A stretch of 64,000 nt of DNA from Posidonia oceanica (GCA_037176725.1 JAZBRS010000026.1:149617501-149681500), one strand, 5' to 3'. Positions 12,246 through 25,300 are shown, counted from the first letter of the stretch. A program made the numbers and translations. The notes: generated by a model not told the origin, from the letters alone.

Positions 12246-13200
12246 TGTCATTCCCGAAGCCTAATAGAAGAGGAATACCTGGGGTGACCCATACCTTATC
12301 CTGTTTACACATACACCTTGTACGAGGAGGTAAGAGAAAGGCAGGTTCGGAGTCTAGGCATATCATAAAATTCGCTTGCCCTGAATAGTGCTACATCCTA
12401 GCATAAATTCGAGAGTGTGTTGATGAATGAGCGTGCCTAACCCAACCTAGAAAGCGTCCAAAAGAGGGGAGTGTAAGAAAATGCGGGTACATAGTATAAG
12501 TTTGGAAGGCAGTGATGAGTGGGTACTCAAAACAGGGTGAGACAACAGACAAAGTAAGTGTCTCATCATAGCAAAAGTCCGGAAGGCAGCGATGGGCGGG
12601 CACTTACAAAAAAACAACAAGAGAGGGGAACTCCAAAAGAAAGAAAAGCAAAGGAAAGAAAAGAAAGAACAGAAAAGCTAAATGAAAAGAAAGGAAACCC
12701 CTGAGAATATTGAAGGCGTACTAGGACCAAAAATGGCAAGCGGAACTTAAGCTCAAGCAAACGTTGAGAGATTGCTAGACTTCAAACCTCCCCCATCCTA
12801 TCTCACTCACAGGTAAAGAGTAAGCAACCTTGGTTAGTCAATGACTGAAAAGACTAAGGGAATGGCAAACCATTAAGGACCAGTGAGTGGACTAAAGTTT
12901 CTAAAAGGCATGGGCATGGCATAAGAGACATGCCCACGATTGTAAGGAACACTCAAATGGCTAAGGCAGAACCTAGATTAAGGCTTAAAGTAGGTACTTA
13001 TCTTTCCCCATTAGAAATCCAAACATCCAAAAAAAATTAGAAAATCCAAAAAACAAAAAAAAAATCATAAAATCCCAAAAACCAAAAATTTTTAGAAAAT
13101 CCCAAAATCCAAAAAAAATCAAAAAATCAAAAAAAATAGAAAATCTAAGAAAAAACCTAAAAAGAAATGCCATCCACCCTACATACAAGTGAGAATTTAG
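12246..13200 (+). mobile_element. Probable start of the T2 3' LTR, end not determined
   Basis: The LTR would start TGTCATTCCCGAAGCC after the polypurine tract. A 5' copy was not found in the window, so neither its length nor its end can be fixed. The segment contains a short imperfect duplication (GGAAGGCAGTGATGAGTGGG near 12510 and GGAAGGCAGCGATGGGCGGG near 12580). It then passes into an A-rich tract. Confidence 0.4.
13015..13165. repeat. A-rich AAAATCC/AAAAA tract
   Basis: About 150 bp of low-complexity sequence built from AAATCC, AAAATC and A-runs. No coding potential. Confidence 0.8.
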
Positions 13201-16200
13201 TAAGTAGGAAAATTGTAATTAATCTAGCCAGTGATGCAACAATCGACTCACTCGGATTTGGAGATAATGTCTTATTCAAGCGTGTCTCATGGCTTGGATG
13301 CGTTTTCTCAACAAAGGCACTGCTGCTGCAATGATCTTTAGAGAATTTACGGATGACTCACAATCGACGTCTACTAGGCTTCGATTTTCCATCTTTTAAC
13401 TAAGACCAAAATTAATTCCCTCTACCTAATTCCCAGACAAATAATATTGATTAAGTGACCGTTGTTCAGAAATAAAAACTTGATTTCCTGTACAAGTGCA
13501 ACTTAGTCAATCTCCTTGGAAGTTGGGAGAAGTTCACTTATAATTACTAACATATGTTGTTAAGTGTGCAGGTATAAATCTTACAATATGAAGAATGAAC
13601 TCATGTCTTGGAAACTCATATATTGTACAAAGGCACATTCACTTCAACTAAAAGACAAACCTAACAATGACATATGAACAATGCCTACTTTTTACAAAAG
13701 CAAAAATCGGATCAATGGTTTTCACAATGACATTTTACGTTTGACCAAACACAAGAATGGATTACCTCTTTCAACAACAACCGAAATAAAAGCCACGATT
13801 GAAATAAAATCATTGATAGATGGAGTCCCTCTTTCAACAAAAGGACAACAACACTAGCATCAGTCACGATCCGAAAACTAGATCTCTTCTCCTGAAATGT
13901 ATTCCAAATCATTGAAATAACATGATCTCTTCTGCTGAAAGAAAAATATTACAAAGAGTAACATGATAATTTTCGAACAGATATATATGAAACATTTTTT
14001 CGGGAGTTCAATGCTTTATTGAATAAAAGAGAGAAGAAACTTAATGCTTCGATCCATATTATAACCAACTCAATTATCCTCTTAGACATGGATCATATAG
14101 AAAACGGTCAAGGTAGAGCTAAAATGACAATGTTCCTTACGTGTGCTGACACTACATAAGTCTTCTAGCTCCGTTCCTTACTGTTTCATGGGCTGCAAAA
14201 TAGACAAGCGGACACATTCTAATTGAAATAGCCAGTGCATGTTGAACGTTATGACTTAAATTTCACAGTCTAAGTTCTTGAAACTTCTTTAACGACCATG
14301 TTAAAATATTTTGGTCGACTCAAATCCATATTTTAGTCTCTGTGGAAACTGAGAGAGAAAAAAGAGGATTTCGTAGGGAGATTCGGTTTTAAATTAGAAA
14401 GAAAAGAATGTCTCTAGAGAAGACATCTTCTAATAATGACTAGAACTTGAAACTGAACGAGCTTATCTGGAATCAAACAAGAGGGAAGCGGACATAGCAG
14501 ACTTGCTTTGAAGATTTGTCGAGCAGCAGCCCCACTTGTTTATTTGTATTGTTACTTAGAAAAAAGATGAAGAAATAAGAAAACAAAGAAGAAGAGAAGA
14601 CTCAAATTCAAATTCATGCTTCTCTTAACCTTTATCCATTTTTTTATATACACGGTCAAAAATAGGAGGCATCCATTGGACACTCATTCCATATTACATG
14701 ATTTTTCCCACCGAAAGCATCAGCCTACTACCACCATCAGTTTTCTAATCTGGAGTTGCGGAAACTACACGAAAAAAATCTACAAAATGATTAAATGAGA
14801 TGGGACGACAAAGTTATCTTTTGTTCACCACACAACAACTCTTCCGTGGGCCTGCGTTTGGTGGCCTACCGGTCTTGGGCGGTCAATACTGTGGTTTCGG
14901 CTTTTGACAAGGCAAGGATTAGTGGTTGCCACGAGACTGGAATAGTTCTCTTCGTTTCTAAACGCCATCGTGTTGTCACCTGCACTCAAATATGTATGTC
15001 GTCGAGGATGCATGAATCCGTTCATTTCAAGTGGTATGGACCAGCACAGCAGCGGATATCAAAATATCTCTTAATAATTTAAAAAAAAAACATAAATAGT
15101 ACCTAACAAGAAAAGTTGCATCTCATAAAATATACGTAAATCTTAATTATTTCCCGAAAAGAAAGAAAAAAAAAACGGTATTAGAAAGATGTGGAATAGA
15201 CAGAGAGAGTGACGGTGGAGAGCGAAGCACAAAGAATCGGAGTCAGTGGGATTGCCGCGGGTTGGGAACGTGGCCAGCTTTTGTTTGCTGATAAATTGTT
15301 TTTTTTTTCCTGTACATGGTTTCTTCTCCACGTACCAATGTTGTCGTTAGCAGCAAGGAGGTGATACCTTTTTATCTGACGTGGAGGCCACGAACACACG
15401 AGCCAATACTCGTGAGCAGCCAATAGTTTTTCATGGTGCTCGTTGGACTCTCTCTCTCTCTCTCCTTCCAGGACACAAACAAAATGTTAGGTGGTAATTG
15501 ACATATCCATATTAGATGCCGTATCCGTCATTAACATCAAGTATGTATCTTCTTGATTGACCCAGCAGACAGCAGCAAGCCAAAACTGAACTCAACTTGT
15601 ACGCATTATTTGGTACCATTTGTTTGGTACAACAAGTCGGTTTCATGGAAAACTGGTCGGATAACGCTGTGGAGTTGTGTGAACTCTTTGAAAAATTTAT
15701 AATTAAGTATATGATTTTTTTTTAAAGTACGTGTCTATAAGTATCTACATGCATATAAAAGATTTTGGTGAGCATCGAAATCTTTTAATCTTAACCATTC
15801 ATTTAAACATTTAAATATATAAACAATAGGATTTGTAACTGTAAATAAATAATTGTAACTACTAATAAGTAATTACAATTTTGTAAAACAACACTAAAGA
15901 TACCATAGAATTTTTCTTTTTTTAATCCATGTCAAGGACTACAACATAGCGAAATTTACAATTTTTGGATTTAATAGCTAAAATTTATAAGAATTAACTA
16001 AATATTAGGATCTCTAAGTGAAGGAGATAGGATTATCAAAATATAATGAAAATATAACTACATATATTATTTAACATGATGATTTAATTGATAGGTTAGA
16101 GAATAAAAAATGGAGTGTCTATAACTATGTTGGATGTAGACTCTCCTACAGCAACATTGGATTCTTTTTCCTATTAAAGTCAATCTAATCCTCGACATTC

Positions 16201-17190
16201 ATGCTACAGTCAAATAACAGGAACCGTGAATGCTATTGGCTTAAGTTGAAATGATCTGTGAGATTATTTTCCCAACGGATTCCTAAGACTCAAAGAGTAC
16301 AAAGTTTATACGTACATATTATTATTTCCATTCTTGGCTCCCAAAGGTTGATTATTTTCACGATCACATGAACAAACAGCACAATCTTTTAAATGCAAAC
16401 AAACCAACAAATTAAATCACATGAAAGGAGGAGGACAAGAGTGACCAATGCCTCAGGAGGCTTCTAGATCGAGTTGTCACTCAACGATGTGTTGAAATTG
16501 GGTGGGGTGTGGTGTGCACTCCTTGTAGAGACAATATTGCTTCAGCCTCAAAATAATATTTCTAATCATAATTCAGTTAGGAGATACATACAATCTCCAC
16601 TGACAATGTAATTTAGAATTTTCTTTTATTAACAATTGTTTCGTCAAATCCCACTCCAATTCATATCCGAATAACTAATGTCCAAACTTACCTCGATGTC
16701 TCAAACCTACCTAAATAGATTGTTTCAAAAGAGGCATTATGCAACTGTGCATAGGAGTAACAATATCAAAATGGACACATTGAAGAAGATGGCACCATGA
16801 CATCAAGCACAAATTACCGTCATTATCATTAGATTATAAACATTAAATGATTTTATATATTGGAAAATCACCCAAAATTTGGAATACATAAGGGTTTTTG
16901 CCTTCTATTGAAATACGTAGAATATACAATACAAGTGAATAAAGACAAAAAAAAAAAAATCTATAACCATCACCCTCCACATATTTTAAAATGCTACAAG
17001 TGTTTCTTCTTTTGTGAATGCCCATGCATTAGGATGGTGTCCATGGACTTGTACATTGCGCGAAAACAAGCGATAGTACGAAACGAAGTTGGTAAAGCCA
17101 TGAAATAAGTCTACAACTATAAGTAACCCACTCACAATAGATTGCAGACTAATTCAGTGGTTGCACGTTAAAGATCTCGTGCTGATCTAG
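13200..17190. other. AT-rich sequence with no recognised feature
   Basis: About 4 kb in which I recognise no coding domain, LTR end or RNA gene on either strand. The longest ORF, at 14795-15082 (95 codons), has no familiar motif. A short block around 14840-14900 is locally GC-rich, but I could not assign it. Parts may be old transposon or intergenic DNA. Confidence 0.5.
15448..15464. repeat. (CT)n microsatellite
   Basis: About eight uninterrupted CT units lie in otherwise unique sequence. Confidence 0.9.
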
Positions 17191-17368
17191 TGTTTGCGAT
17201 GTACTTGTAGAGAGAAATAATCTTACTGCCTAACTGAAAACTAAGAGTACATGGAATATATATAAGAGACATAAGATATATAGATCCACATGATCTATTA
17301 ATTCATTTAACTAATAACATAAGAAAGTCTAAGCTATAATACTCTTCTTAGAATATATATATCTAACA
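17191..17368 (-). mobile_element. P1 Copia 3' LTR remnant, ~178 bp
   Basis: On the minus strand the segment starts TGTTAGATATATATATTC at 17368 and ends CATCGCAAACA at 17191, with TG...CA termini and a short Copia-like length. It lies about 35 bp after the end of a Copia RNase H remnant. The polypurine tract just before it is degenerate. No second LTR is visible, so the boundaries are inferred. Confidence 0.5.
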
Positions 17369-17401
17369 TGCTTAGGTTGCTACACAACTTAGAAAATCAT
17401 C

Positions 17402-17545
17402 ATTTGGTTCCAAACCTTTGGTGAAACTATTTGCAGTTTGGTCCTATTTTTTTGTGAACATAGTGCAAATCTTCTCATTCATTTCAACATCGCATACCAT
17501 ATGACAATCAACTTCTACGTACTTTATATGCCCATGAACATCGAA
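17402..17545 (-). pseudogene. P1 Copia RNase H C-terminal remnant
   Basis: Minus-strand translation gives HIKYVEVDCHMV, then EKICTMFTKK, a TAG stop, and DQTANSFTKGL. This is the tail of the Ty1/Copia reverse transcriptase-RNase H polyprotein, usually HIEVDCHFVR...DQLADxxTKGL. It is preceded by frameshifted sequence to about 17600. The element is otherwise lost. Confidence 0.65.
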
Positions 17546-17699
17546 TTACTTGTTATCTCAAGTGCAATGACAAGGATCCTATGTAATTGTAATATTATGG
17601 TTGATCAATTCAAGTCTACTATCCTAGATAACCTAGACATTTTGTTCTTTAAATGTGTGCAAACAACAAGTGCAAATTCTGGAGATGAGAAGATCAAAT

Positions 17700-18343
17700 A
17701 GGTAGGAGTATTACCACTAGTAATATTCAACATAAACTATCAAAGGCATGGTGATGGAGGAGAAAAGAAACAAGAATGGGTTAAAGAGTAGAGGAGTGTC
17801 TTATTAACCATTTGATCCATATAGATGTAGAGAACAAAAGACATGTTCAATTCATGCTAATATTATTTTTCTTGGTGCCTGTTATTCATTTGTTTATGGT
17901 ACTCCTTTCCAAGTGACAATTTTTTTTTCTTTGTTTGGTGTGGAAGTGATATACCTTATTGTGTAATAAGAGCATACCTACCTCATTAATGTCATGTATT
18001 GTTGAATGTTGTCTAAGTATTTCATTTGGAATATATTTTTGTTGTTGTATTGGATATGTTATGTGGGATAAAAAAAAAAGATATTGCACTTATATAATAT
18101 GAGTCTGGTATTAACATTATTTTCTTTTTTTCTCCTCAATTCATGATCTATCCTCATATGAGTTTAGTGCATAGAAAATTGTTGCAATTGGGTACAACTA
18201 AGATGACTAATTATAATAGAAATACAAATAATATGTAAAACAAGATCTATGCAGAAACAAATTTCGAGAGGATATGGAGAAATCTTGCTTGTGTATGATG
18301 AAAAACCTTTTATGTAGAATACTATTTATGTGCTCTATTGGGG
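17700..18343. other. No recognised feature
   Basis: AT-rich sequence between the P1 remnant and the P2 LTR. I see no coding motif or repeat structure in it. Confidence 0.5.
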
Positions 18344-18569
18344 TGTTATCAAACATCGACACTTAAAACGTTATTCGACCCCACAGTGTAGCAAGTTCTA
18401 GTCGAACCACTCCTAGGTGCTTCCGTGGAAGAGTCGCAATGTGTGCACTCGCAATCGACTACAAAAGAACAACCGCTAGAATGCGTTCCTGTCTACTCCT
18501 CGTAGACAAACAATAGAGTCAAACTTTGATCCTCTTTAAGTACATGATCAACCTCCTTCTCATTCTTCG
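18344..18569 (-). mobile_element. P2 Copia 3' LTR, distal part
   Basis: This is the minus-strand 3' end (ending TAACA) of a Copia-type LTR interrupted by K1. Its other part is 36701-37243. The last five bases, CTTCG (18565-18569), are the K1 target site, duplicated at 36696-36700. Joined, the LTR is about 770 bp. Confidence 0.7.
18565..18569. other. K1 target-site duplication, left copy (CTTCG)
   Basis: CTTCG directly precedes the TG of the K1 5' LTR and is repeated exactly after the CA of its 3' LTR at 36696-36700. Five bases is the normal duplication size for Gypsy integrases. Confidence 0.95.
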
Positions 18570-20684
18570 TGTAATATCCTAATTTTCTATAATATAATTT
18601 GAGTTAATTATTTTTGAAAAATCATTTCCTGTTGTTGCTGTGTGTTGGTGTTTGTGTGTCTCTAGTGGTTTTGTTTCTAACTCCTCGAAGTTGTTTGGTG
18701 TGGCTAAGAGAAAGTAGGGGCTTGAGTGCAAGGAAGTTGGGGGCTTATTTGAGATTTGTGGAAAGAGAGGGAGGCAAATGCAATTTCCTCATTTCTTTCC
18801 CTACACGTGCCCTTTTTCCTTTCCTTTTCCCTTCTTTCTTTCTTTTCTTCCTCATTTTCCACCACCACCGACGACTACTGCCACCTTGTGGATCGCCGGC
18901 GATTGGAGGAGGAGCGAAAGGCAAGCCAGAGAGGGTTCTTGTGCTCGGCAGCCGGAGGAGGTGGTTTTGCTCACCGGAGGCCGGAGTTGGAGGTTGAGAG
19001 TTCGCCAGAGTGGTGTGCGTTCTCCCCCTCGATTCCTTCCTAGAATTCATGCCTAAATGCTTTGAATGCATGTGATCTAGCTATGCCATGATAATTGTAG
19101 GATTTTATTTGGTTTTGAATGGTTTTTGAAAGAAATGTGGATTGAGTGGAAATAGGTTTTATTTGAGCCTCTGAGCTTTGCAATTTTATATCTTGATGTA
19201 TAATGCATGGAATGGTTTGATTTTTGTGCTCAAGTGTAGATCTCGAGCAAGACTTTGATTCTAGTATTTACTCGTGATTTGTGAATTTTTGTGGTAGAAT
19301 CGATTGAGGTGCCAAGTTTGGGTGATTTGTTTTGGTTACTGTTTTTAATTTCAGAAATCACCTAGAACGGTATATTGTTTTTGAACGGTATGCTGATTTC
19401 TATAGAAAATCGGTACACCGGTCCATATCAGTCTTCGTTTTGCTGTTAGATTTAGACTAGAACCTAGAAACGGTCCACCGATGGATTTTGATCTTCCGAA
19501 TCAAGGAATTTCGATCGACCGGTGACAATTTCGGTATTCCGTTTTAGGTCTAAAATCTAAACTTGGACCCAGATTTCGGTCGACCAGTGGATTTCGGTCT
19601 TCCGAATTAGGGGAAAAATTGTTTCTAAAGAAGAAAGATTTGGATTTTCGATGTATTTAGCTTTATTATGATTTGAGATGGTTTTATGGATGTTTTGATG
19701 AGATGTGAGATTTGTGGATTATGAGAAATGATTTTGAAAAGATTTCCAAAAGATTTTGGAAAAGAATTGCATGTTTGTGAAAAGAGTTTGGAAATAGTTT
19801 CCGTAGTTTTGGAAGGACCAATAAACCGAAGTTTCTGACTAGTAGCTAGGGATGTTTGAACACACTTATTGGTTCAAGACTCAGGTAGCCTAGGGTGAGG
19901 TTAGCGGTATAGCAGGACCCGTTGAAACAGACGGACTACCCTCTATGCCGGTGCTGGCCGGGGCTGGGGTTGGAGCCCCAAACGCTCGGGCACCAAGGTG
20001 CGCCAGAGTGCATAACCCCGTGTTGATAATGATCTTGATCATGGAAATGATCTTGATATAAATTGAGGGCTGAGTTCCCAGGGCGGATTATTCTCCCACA
20101 TGGGATAGTTTTCCACGGCATTGCAGTCGAGAGATGCGTGTGTCATTTGCAACTGCTTATGGTTGGTGTCGTTCACTTGTGGCCAGGGTGTTCGATTTGA
20201 TTTGGAATCGATGTGTGTGTGAGTGTGGTTTTGAGAGAGATTTGTGATGAATTTGAGAAATGCATGTTTTTGTAGAAAATGTGGATAGCTTTATAAAAGC
20301 ATGTGGTTTTCAAAAAATGAATGTTATGCTTTTAAATAGCATGGATTACTGTGGTTTATGATGGTTTTGGATTTTTATTGCCCTGGTTGATATTTTGCTT
20401 CCATTTGCCGTGGTTTTGGGTGGCACGTACTGGGTGACTTAGATGTCACTCACACTTGTTTTGTTTGATTTTCAGATGTAGGGTCGAGGTACAGTCCAGC
20501 CTGGTGCATGTTTAGGAGCCACCTAGCCACACACTGAGGATCTTGGGAGTATTATAAAAGTTTTGTAATAGTTTTGTAAAATTTTTAAATTGTTGTCAAA
20601 TGTAATTAAATGATTATTTATTTAATGCTTGTTTAAATATCATTTGGGTAGTTAATGCTATTTTGGTCGCGCCAGGGCGTGACA
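18570..20684 (+). mobile_element. K1 5' LTR (Tekay/Del chromovirus), 2115 bp
   Basis: It starts TGTAATATCCTAATTTTC and ends GGGCGTGACA. Compared with the 3' LTR at 34587-36695 (2109 bp) it differs by many substitutions and at least two indels of about 35 bp: extra bases near 19350-19385 here, and extra bases near 34930-34965 in the 3' copy. K1 is therefore an old insertion, in line with K2 being nested within it. The LTR holds clustered CGGTCGACCG-like palindromes around 19370-19600. Confidence 0.95.
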
Positions 20685-20689
20685 AGAAG

Positions 20690-20701
20690 TGATATCAGAA
20701 C
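20690..20701 (+). other. K1 primer binding site, decayed initiator-Met type
   Basis: TGATATCAGAAC lies five bases after the LTR end. The canonical initiator tRNA-Met site TGGTATCAGAGC is intact at the same position in K2; K1 differs by two G-to-A changes. Confidence 0.85.
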
Positions 20702-20714
20702 TTAGGTTCACTAA

Positions 20715-21950
20715 GTGCACCAGCTTAGTAGTGTTCGGTCTAGTGGCTCCGTAGGACTGTACCCTTTGTGTTTTATGCACCTGCTCTTTTGTTTTGTGTC
20801 TTTGTTTTGTTACTATAGCGAGATAGCACCTAAGGGCAGAGGTAAGGGGAAGGTTTCGGCATTTAGTTCTGGCTTGGAGGATGAGGGCGGTTGGAAAGGA
20901 GTCCGGCAAGAGTTGGGGGAAATGGTGCGGGGACTCGTGCAATCACTTGGAAAGAGCTGTTCCAGTGAGACCAAGGGTGACCTGTGGATTTCCCAGTTAT
21001 GTAAGCTTGGTGCGTCGAAATTCGATGGTAAGGGCAAGCCAGAGGATGTGGAGTCTTGGCTCTCTGAGGTTGAGAAGATTCTAGAGAGTTTGGAGTGCCC
21101 GGAGGAGAAGTGGGTTCGTCTAGCAACCTTCCAGTTCAAGGGTGAAGCCAGCCAGTGGTGGAAGTCTGCGCGCCGCCTCAAGTTTCCAGATACAGATTTG
21201 CTAGCTATATCCTGGGAGGAGTTCCGGGAGGTGTTCTATGAGCGGTATTTCCCTGAGTATGAGCGGGATTACTTGGATAGGGACTTCCGAAATTTGAAGC
21301 AGGGGAGTATGTCTGTGGCAGAGTACGAGGCAGCTTTCACACGGCTGGAGCAGTTTGCTTAGGTGTTTGACACAGAGAAGCGCCAAGCAAAGAAGTTTGT
21401 GGAAGATTTGGTGCCAGCTCTTCAATCAAGGGTTTTGGGTTTCAGATGCTCGACCTTAGCTGATGCTGTGGAGCTCGTGGCCAGGTATGAAGATGACCGC
21501 AAGCTGTTCCTGGAAGAACACCCCAAGGGGAAAGGGAAGTCGTCCTCTCAGCAGCCTTATGTTTTTGGAGGGCCGAGCTCTGGTAGTTTTGGGAGCTGAG
21601 GGAAGAAGTGGAAGGAGTGCTCAGATTCTGTTGTTGAGGAAGGGCGCAGTTCTTTTGGAAGAGGGAGTTCTGGATACAGCCAGGCAGGCTCGAGTGAAGG
21701 TCCAAGAACCTGTTTCAAATGTGGGAAGCCAGGACATATGGCTATGTATTGCAACAGTAAACCGCAGAACCCAGGCCCTGTGAGATGCTACAATTGCGGG
21801 AAGACTGGGCATATTCAGCGGAGCTGTCCTGAGCCTCCAAAGCCTGCTGGAGATGCACCTCGTCAACCGACCAGGGGACGAGTGTTTTCCATAGCCGCTC
21901 CTGATGCTGGACCCTCAAGGGATGTTGTAGAGGGTAAGGAGCGAGAGTGA
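20715..21950 (+). pseudogene. K1 gag (Tekay), two stop codons
   Basis: Structural gag protein in a single frame, interrupted by TAG at 21360-21362 (CAG in K2) and TGA at 21597-21599 (TCA in K2). The core domain shows WLSEVEKILESL, FKGEASQWW and SMSVAEYEAAFTRLEQFA. A nucleocapsid with two CCHC knuckles follows (CFKCGKPGHMAMYC is split by decay, CYNCGKTGHIQRSC is intact). No good start remains: at 20823 the codon before APKGRG is ATA, and the matching codon in K2 is TTG, suggesting an ancestral ATG lost in both. Unspliced translation would end at the TGA at 21948-21950 (residues KERE). A splice donor just before that end is described separately. Confidence 0.9.
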
Positions 21951-22041
21951 TTTGTATTATGGATTCCTGTGTTGTAATATGTATCCAATACTATTCCTTA
22001 TTATTGTATGTGTGGTTTGTTGTTGTGTTGTGCTTTACCAG
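21934..22041 (+). other. Predicted gag-pol intron of K1, 108 nt
   Basis: The donor is GAGG/GTAAGG at 21934, and the acceptor is TGCTTTACCAG/GT at 22040-22041. The T-rich interior is typical of plant introns. Removal joins VVEG of gag to GSFLVAGN at the start of protease in frame, as in ordinary Tekay polyproteins. Left unspliced, gag stops at 21948. The same junction occurs in K2. Inference from sequence only. Confidence 0.7.
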
Positions 22042-25000
22042 GTTCTTTTCTTGTAGCTGGTAATGTGGCCAGAGTTTTGTTTGACTCAGAGAGTTCTTAT
22101 TCATTTATATCTGAGTCATTTGCAGCTGAAATTGGAATGAGACCAGCAAGATTAGCATTCCATCTTGATGTGGTGACTCCTTTAGGGGAGCACAGCCTGG
22201 TATGGAAGTTTCTGAGGTCCATAGATGTGAAGCTGGGAGAGATGGACTTTGAGGCCAGTCTGATAATTATGGACATGCGGGAGTATGATGTTATTTTGGG
22301 GATGGACTGGCTGGTGCAGTATTCAACTGTAATCGACTGTGCCAAGAAGACTGTGGTGACGGAATGTCCCGACCAAGGATGGTGCATGGTCCAAGGTATT
22401 AGACCTGGAGGGCCAAAGAAAATCATTTCAACAATGAAGGCCTACCGTCATCTAGCAAGAGGCAGTGTAGGCTACCTGGCCAGTGTGACTGTATCCTCTT
22501 CATCAGCTGTGAGGATACAAGACATACCAGTGGTTAGTGAGTATCCAGATGTGTTTCCAAAGGATCTACCTGGTATGCCGCCACATAAGGAGGTGGAGTT
22601 CCAGATAGATTTGGTGCCTGGTTCTAGTGCTATTTTGAAGACCCCATATAGAATGGCCCCTGCCGAATTATGGGAGCTCAGTAGTCAGTTGCAAGAACTG
22701 CTAGATAGAGGGTTCATTCAGCCCAATGTTTCACCTTTGGGAGCGCCGATTTTGTTCGTAAAGAAGAAGGATGGTACACTCAGATTATGCATTGATTACC
22801 GAATACTGAATCAGATTACCATCAAGAACAAATACCCTTCGCCTAGAATTGATGACCTGTTTGACTAGTTGCAGGGAGCGTCTGTCTTTTCCAAGACAGA
22901 CTTGAGGTCGAGTTATCATCAATCCGAATTCGGGAGTTCGATGTTCAGAGGACAGCTTTTCGGACTCGATATGGCCACTATGAGTTTAGGGTCATGCCAT
23001 TTGGGTTGACCAATGCACTAGCAGCTTTCATGGACCTGATGAACAGGGTGTTCAGGCCCTATCTGGATTAGTTTGTAGTAGTTTTTGTGGATGACGTGCT
23101 AGTATAATCTCCTGATGTAGAGACTCATCGGATGCATTTGAGAGTAGTTATGGAGACTTTGAGGCAGAATCAGCTCTAGGCGAAGTTCTCCAAGTGTGAG
23201 TTTTGGCTCGAGAATGTTGCTTTTCTTGGCCACGTCATCTCTGGTGCTGGAATCAAGGTTGATCCAGCCAAGGTTGAGGCTGTGAGCAGTTGGGATAGGC
23301 CAAAGACAGTCTCTGAGATCAGAAGTTTTCTGGGTTTGGTAGGATATTATTGGAGGTTTATTCAAGATTTCTCCAAGATTGCAGAACCTCTGACTAGATT
23401 GACCCTGAAGGAAGTCTCTTTTGTGTGGGATTGGCAGTGTGAAGAGAGCTTCCATGAGTTGAAGACTCGACTGGTTTCATCTCCTGTCTTGACTTTGCCC
23501 TCAGGGAGTGGTCTTTTCACAGTCTATAGTGATGCCTATGGAACTGGGTTGGGGTGTGTTCTGATGCAGCATGGTAGAGTTGTGGCTTATGCATCTCGGC
23601 AACTCAAGGACCATGAGAAGAATTACCCCACTCATGATTTGGAGCTTGCTGCTGTGGTTTTTGCCTTGAAGATTTGGAGACACTACCTCTATGGCGAACA
23701 GTTTAAGATCTTTACAGATCACAAGAGCCTGAAATACTTATTCACTTAGAAAGATTTGAACCTGAGACAGAGGAGGTGGGTGGAGTATCTTAAGGATTAT
23801 GATTTCAGTCTATCCTACCACCTAGGGAAGGTTAATGTGGTTGCTGATGCTTTGAGTAGGCGTACCTACTCGATGGCCAGCTTGATGAATAGAGAATGGC
23901 ATCTTCTTGAGGGGTTGGTCGAGTGCAAACCACAGAGGCAGTCTCGGGGATCAGGTAGAGTATGTTTGGCTAACTTGTTAGTTCGCCCGAGGATGGTGGA
24001 GGCAGTGGTAGTGGCTCAGCAGTTTGATCCTTTTGTACCTAGAATCTGGAAGAAGATGGAGGTAGGAGAGGCACCCCATTTCTCTATTGGGGTAGATGGT
24101 TGGCTCATATTTGACATGCGTCTGTATGTACCTCAAGTGGAGGAGGTGAAGCAGAGCTTGCTGGATGAGGCTCACTGATCCAGGTATACCATTCATCCCG
24201 GGAGCACCAAGATGTAAAAGGATCTGAAGAGGAATTTCTGGTGGCCTGAAATGAAGAAGGGGATAGCTGAGCATGTGGCTAAGTGTACAACCTGCCAGAT
24301 GGTGAAGATTGAACATCAGAAGCCTGGAGGATTGCTGCAACCTTTAGATATTCCGATATGGAAATGGGAATAGGTGTTTATGGATTTTATGACCAGATTA
24401 CCCAAGAGCAGGAGGAAGAATGATACTGTGTGGGTGATCATTGATAGGCCCACAAAATCAGCACATTTCCAACCTATGAGAGTGAATCTTCCTTTGCAGC
24501 AATTGGCAGAGTTGTATGTGTCTGAGATTGTCCGGTTGCATGGAGTGCCAGTCTCCATTGTGTCTGACAGAGATGCCCGTTTCACCTCGAGGTTCTGGAG
24601 AGCTTTGCAAGTGGCTTTTGGCACTGTGTTGAATTACAGTACATCTTTCCACCCTCAAACGGATGGTCAGACGGAGAGGACGATTCTGACTTTGGAAGAC
24701 ATGTTGAGAGCTTGTGCTCTAGATTTTGGGGGTAGCTGGGAAGAGCACCTGCCACTGGTAGAGTTTGCCTACAACAATAGCTTTCACTCCAACATTGGGA
24801 TGGCTCCGTTTGAGGCACTGTATGGGAGGCCGTGCCGGACACCCACCTGTTTAAGCGATGTAGGAGAACGCCAGCTTGTTGGACCAGAGATTGCGCAGCA
24901 ATACCAAGAGAAAGTGGACCAGATCAAGAAGAGATTGTTGACTGCACAGAGCAGGCAGAAGAGCTATGCATACAGGAGGCGAAGGCCTTTGGAATTCGAG

Positions 25001-25295
25001 GTAGGAGACTTCGTTTTCCTGAAGGTGTCACCAACTAAAGGGGTTGCGAGGTTTGGGAAGCGAGGCAAGTTGAGTCCTCGGTATATTGGCTCCTATGAGA
25101 TTGCTAGTAGAGTTGGTGAGGTGGCTTATAAGTTGGTTTTGCCACCAAAGCTCTCTGGAGTGCATAGCGTCTTCCATGTGTCGATGCTGAGGAAGTGTGT
25201 TGCTGGTGTTTCCCAGATCTTACCAGTCGGCCAGAAGGATTGCAGCAGGACTTGTCCGTGGAAGAGGACGCTGTTCAGATTCTGGATCGTAAGGA
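22042..25295 (+). pseudogene. K1 pol: protease, RT, RNase H, integrase; heavily broken
   Basis: Domains in order: aspartic protease ([10 protein letters not shown] near 22075, catalytic DSG now DSE), reverse transcriptase ([11 protein letters not shown] near 22790, the DD box VVFVDD near 23080), RNase H (near 23500-23730, [20 protein letters not shown]), the integrase zinc finger (CTTCQMVKIEH near 24290), the integrase DDE core (24374 onward, SDRDARF and PQTDGQTERT) and the C-terminal domain (GKLSPRYIGSYEI near 25070). Stops are TAG 22866, 23069, 23177, 23747 and 24371, TAA 23105 and 24215, TGA 24176. One-base deletions lie near 22922 and 25228. K2 interrupts it before the chromodomain, whose remainder is at 34421-34544. 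It cannot encode active enzymes. Confidence 0.9.
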
Positions 25296-25300
25296 GTAGG
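25296..25300. other. K2 target-site duplication, left copy (GTAGG)
   Basis: GTAGG precedes the K2 5' LTR and recurs at 34421-34425 after its 3' LTR. The K1 chromodomain reading resumes across the pair. Confidence 0.95.

Noticed and set aside
14795..15082. 95-codon plus-strand ORF as a possible host gene
   Set aside because: No known motif, no supporting exon structure, and overlapping minus-strand frames of similar length.
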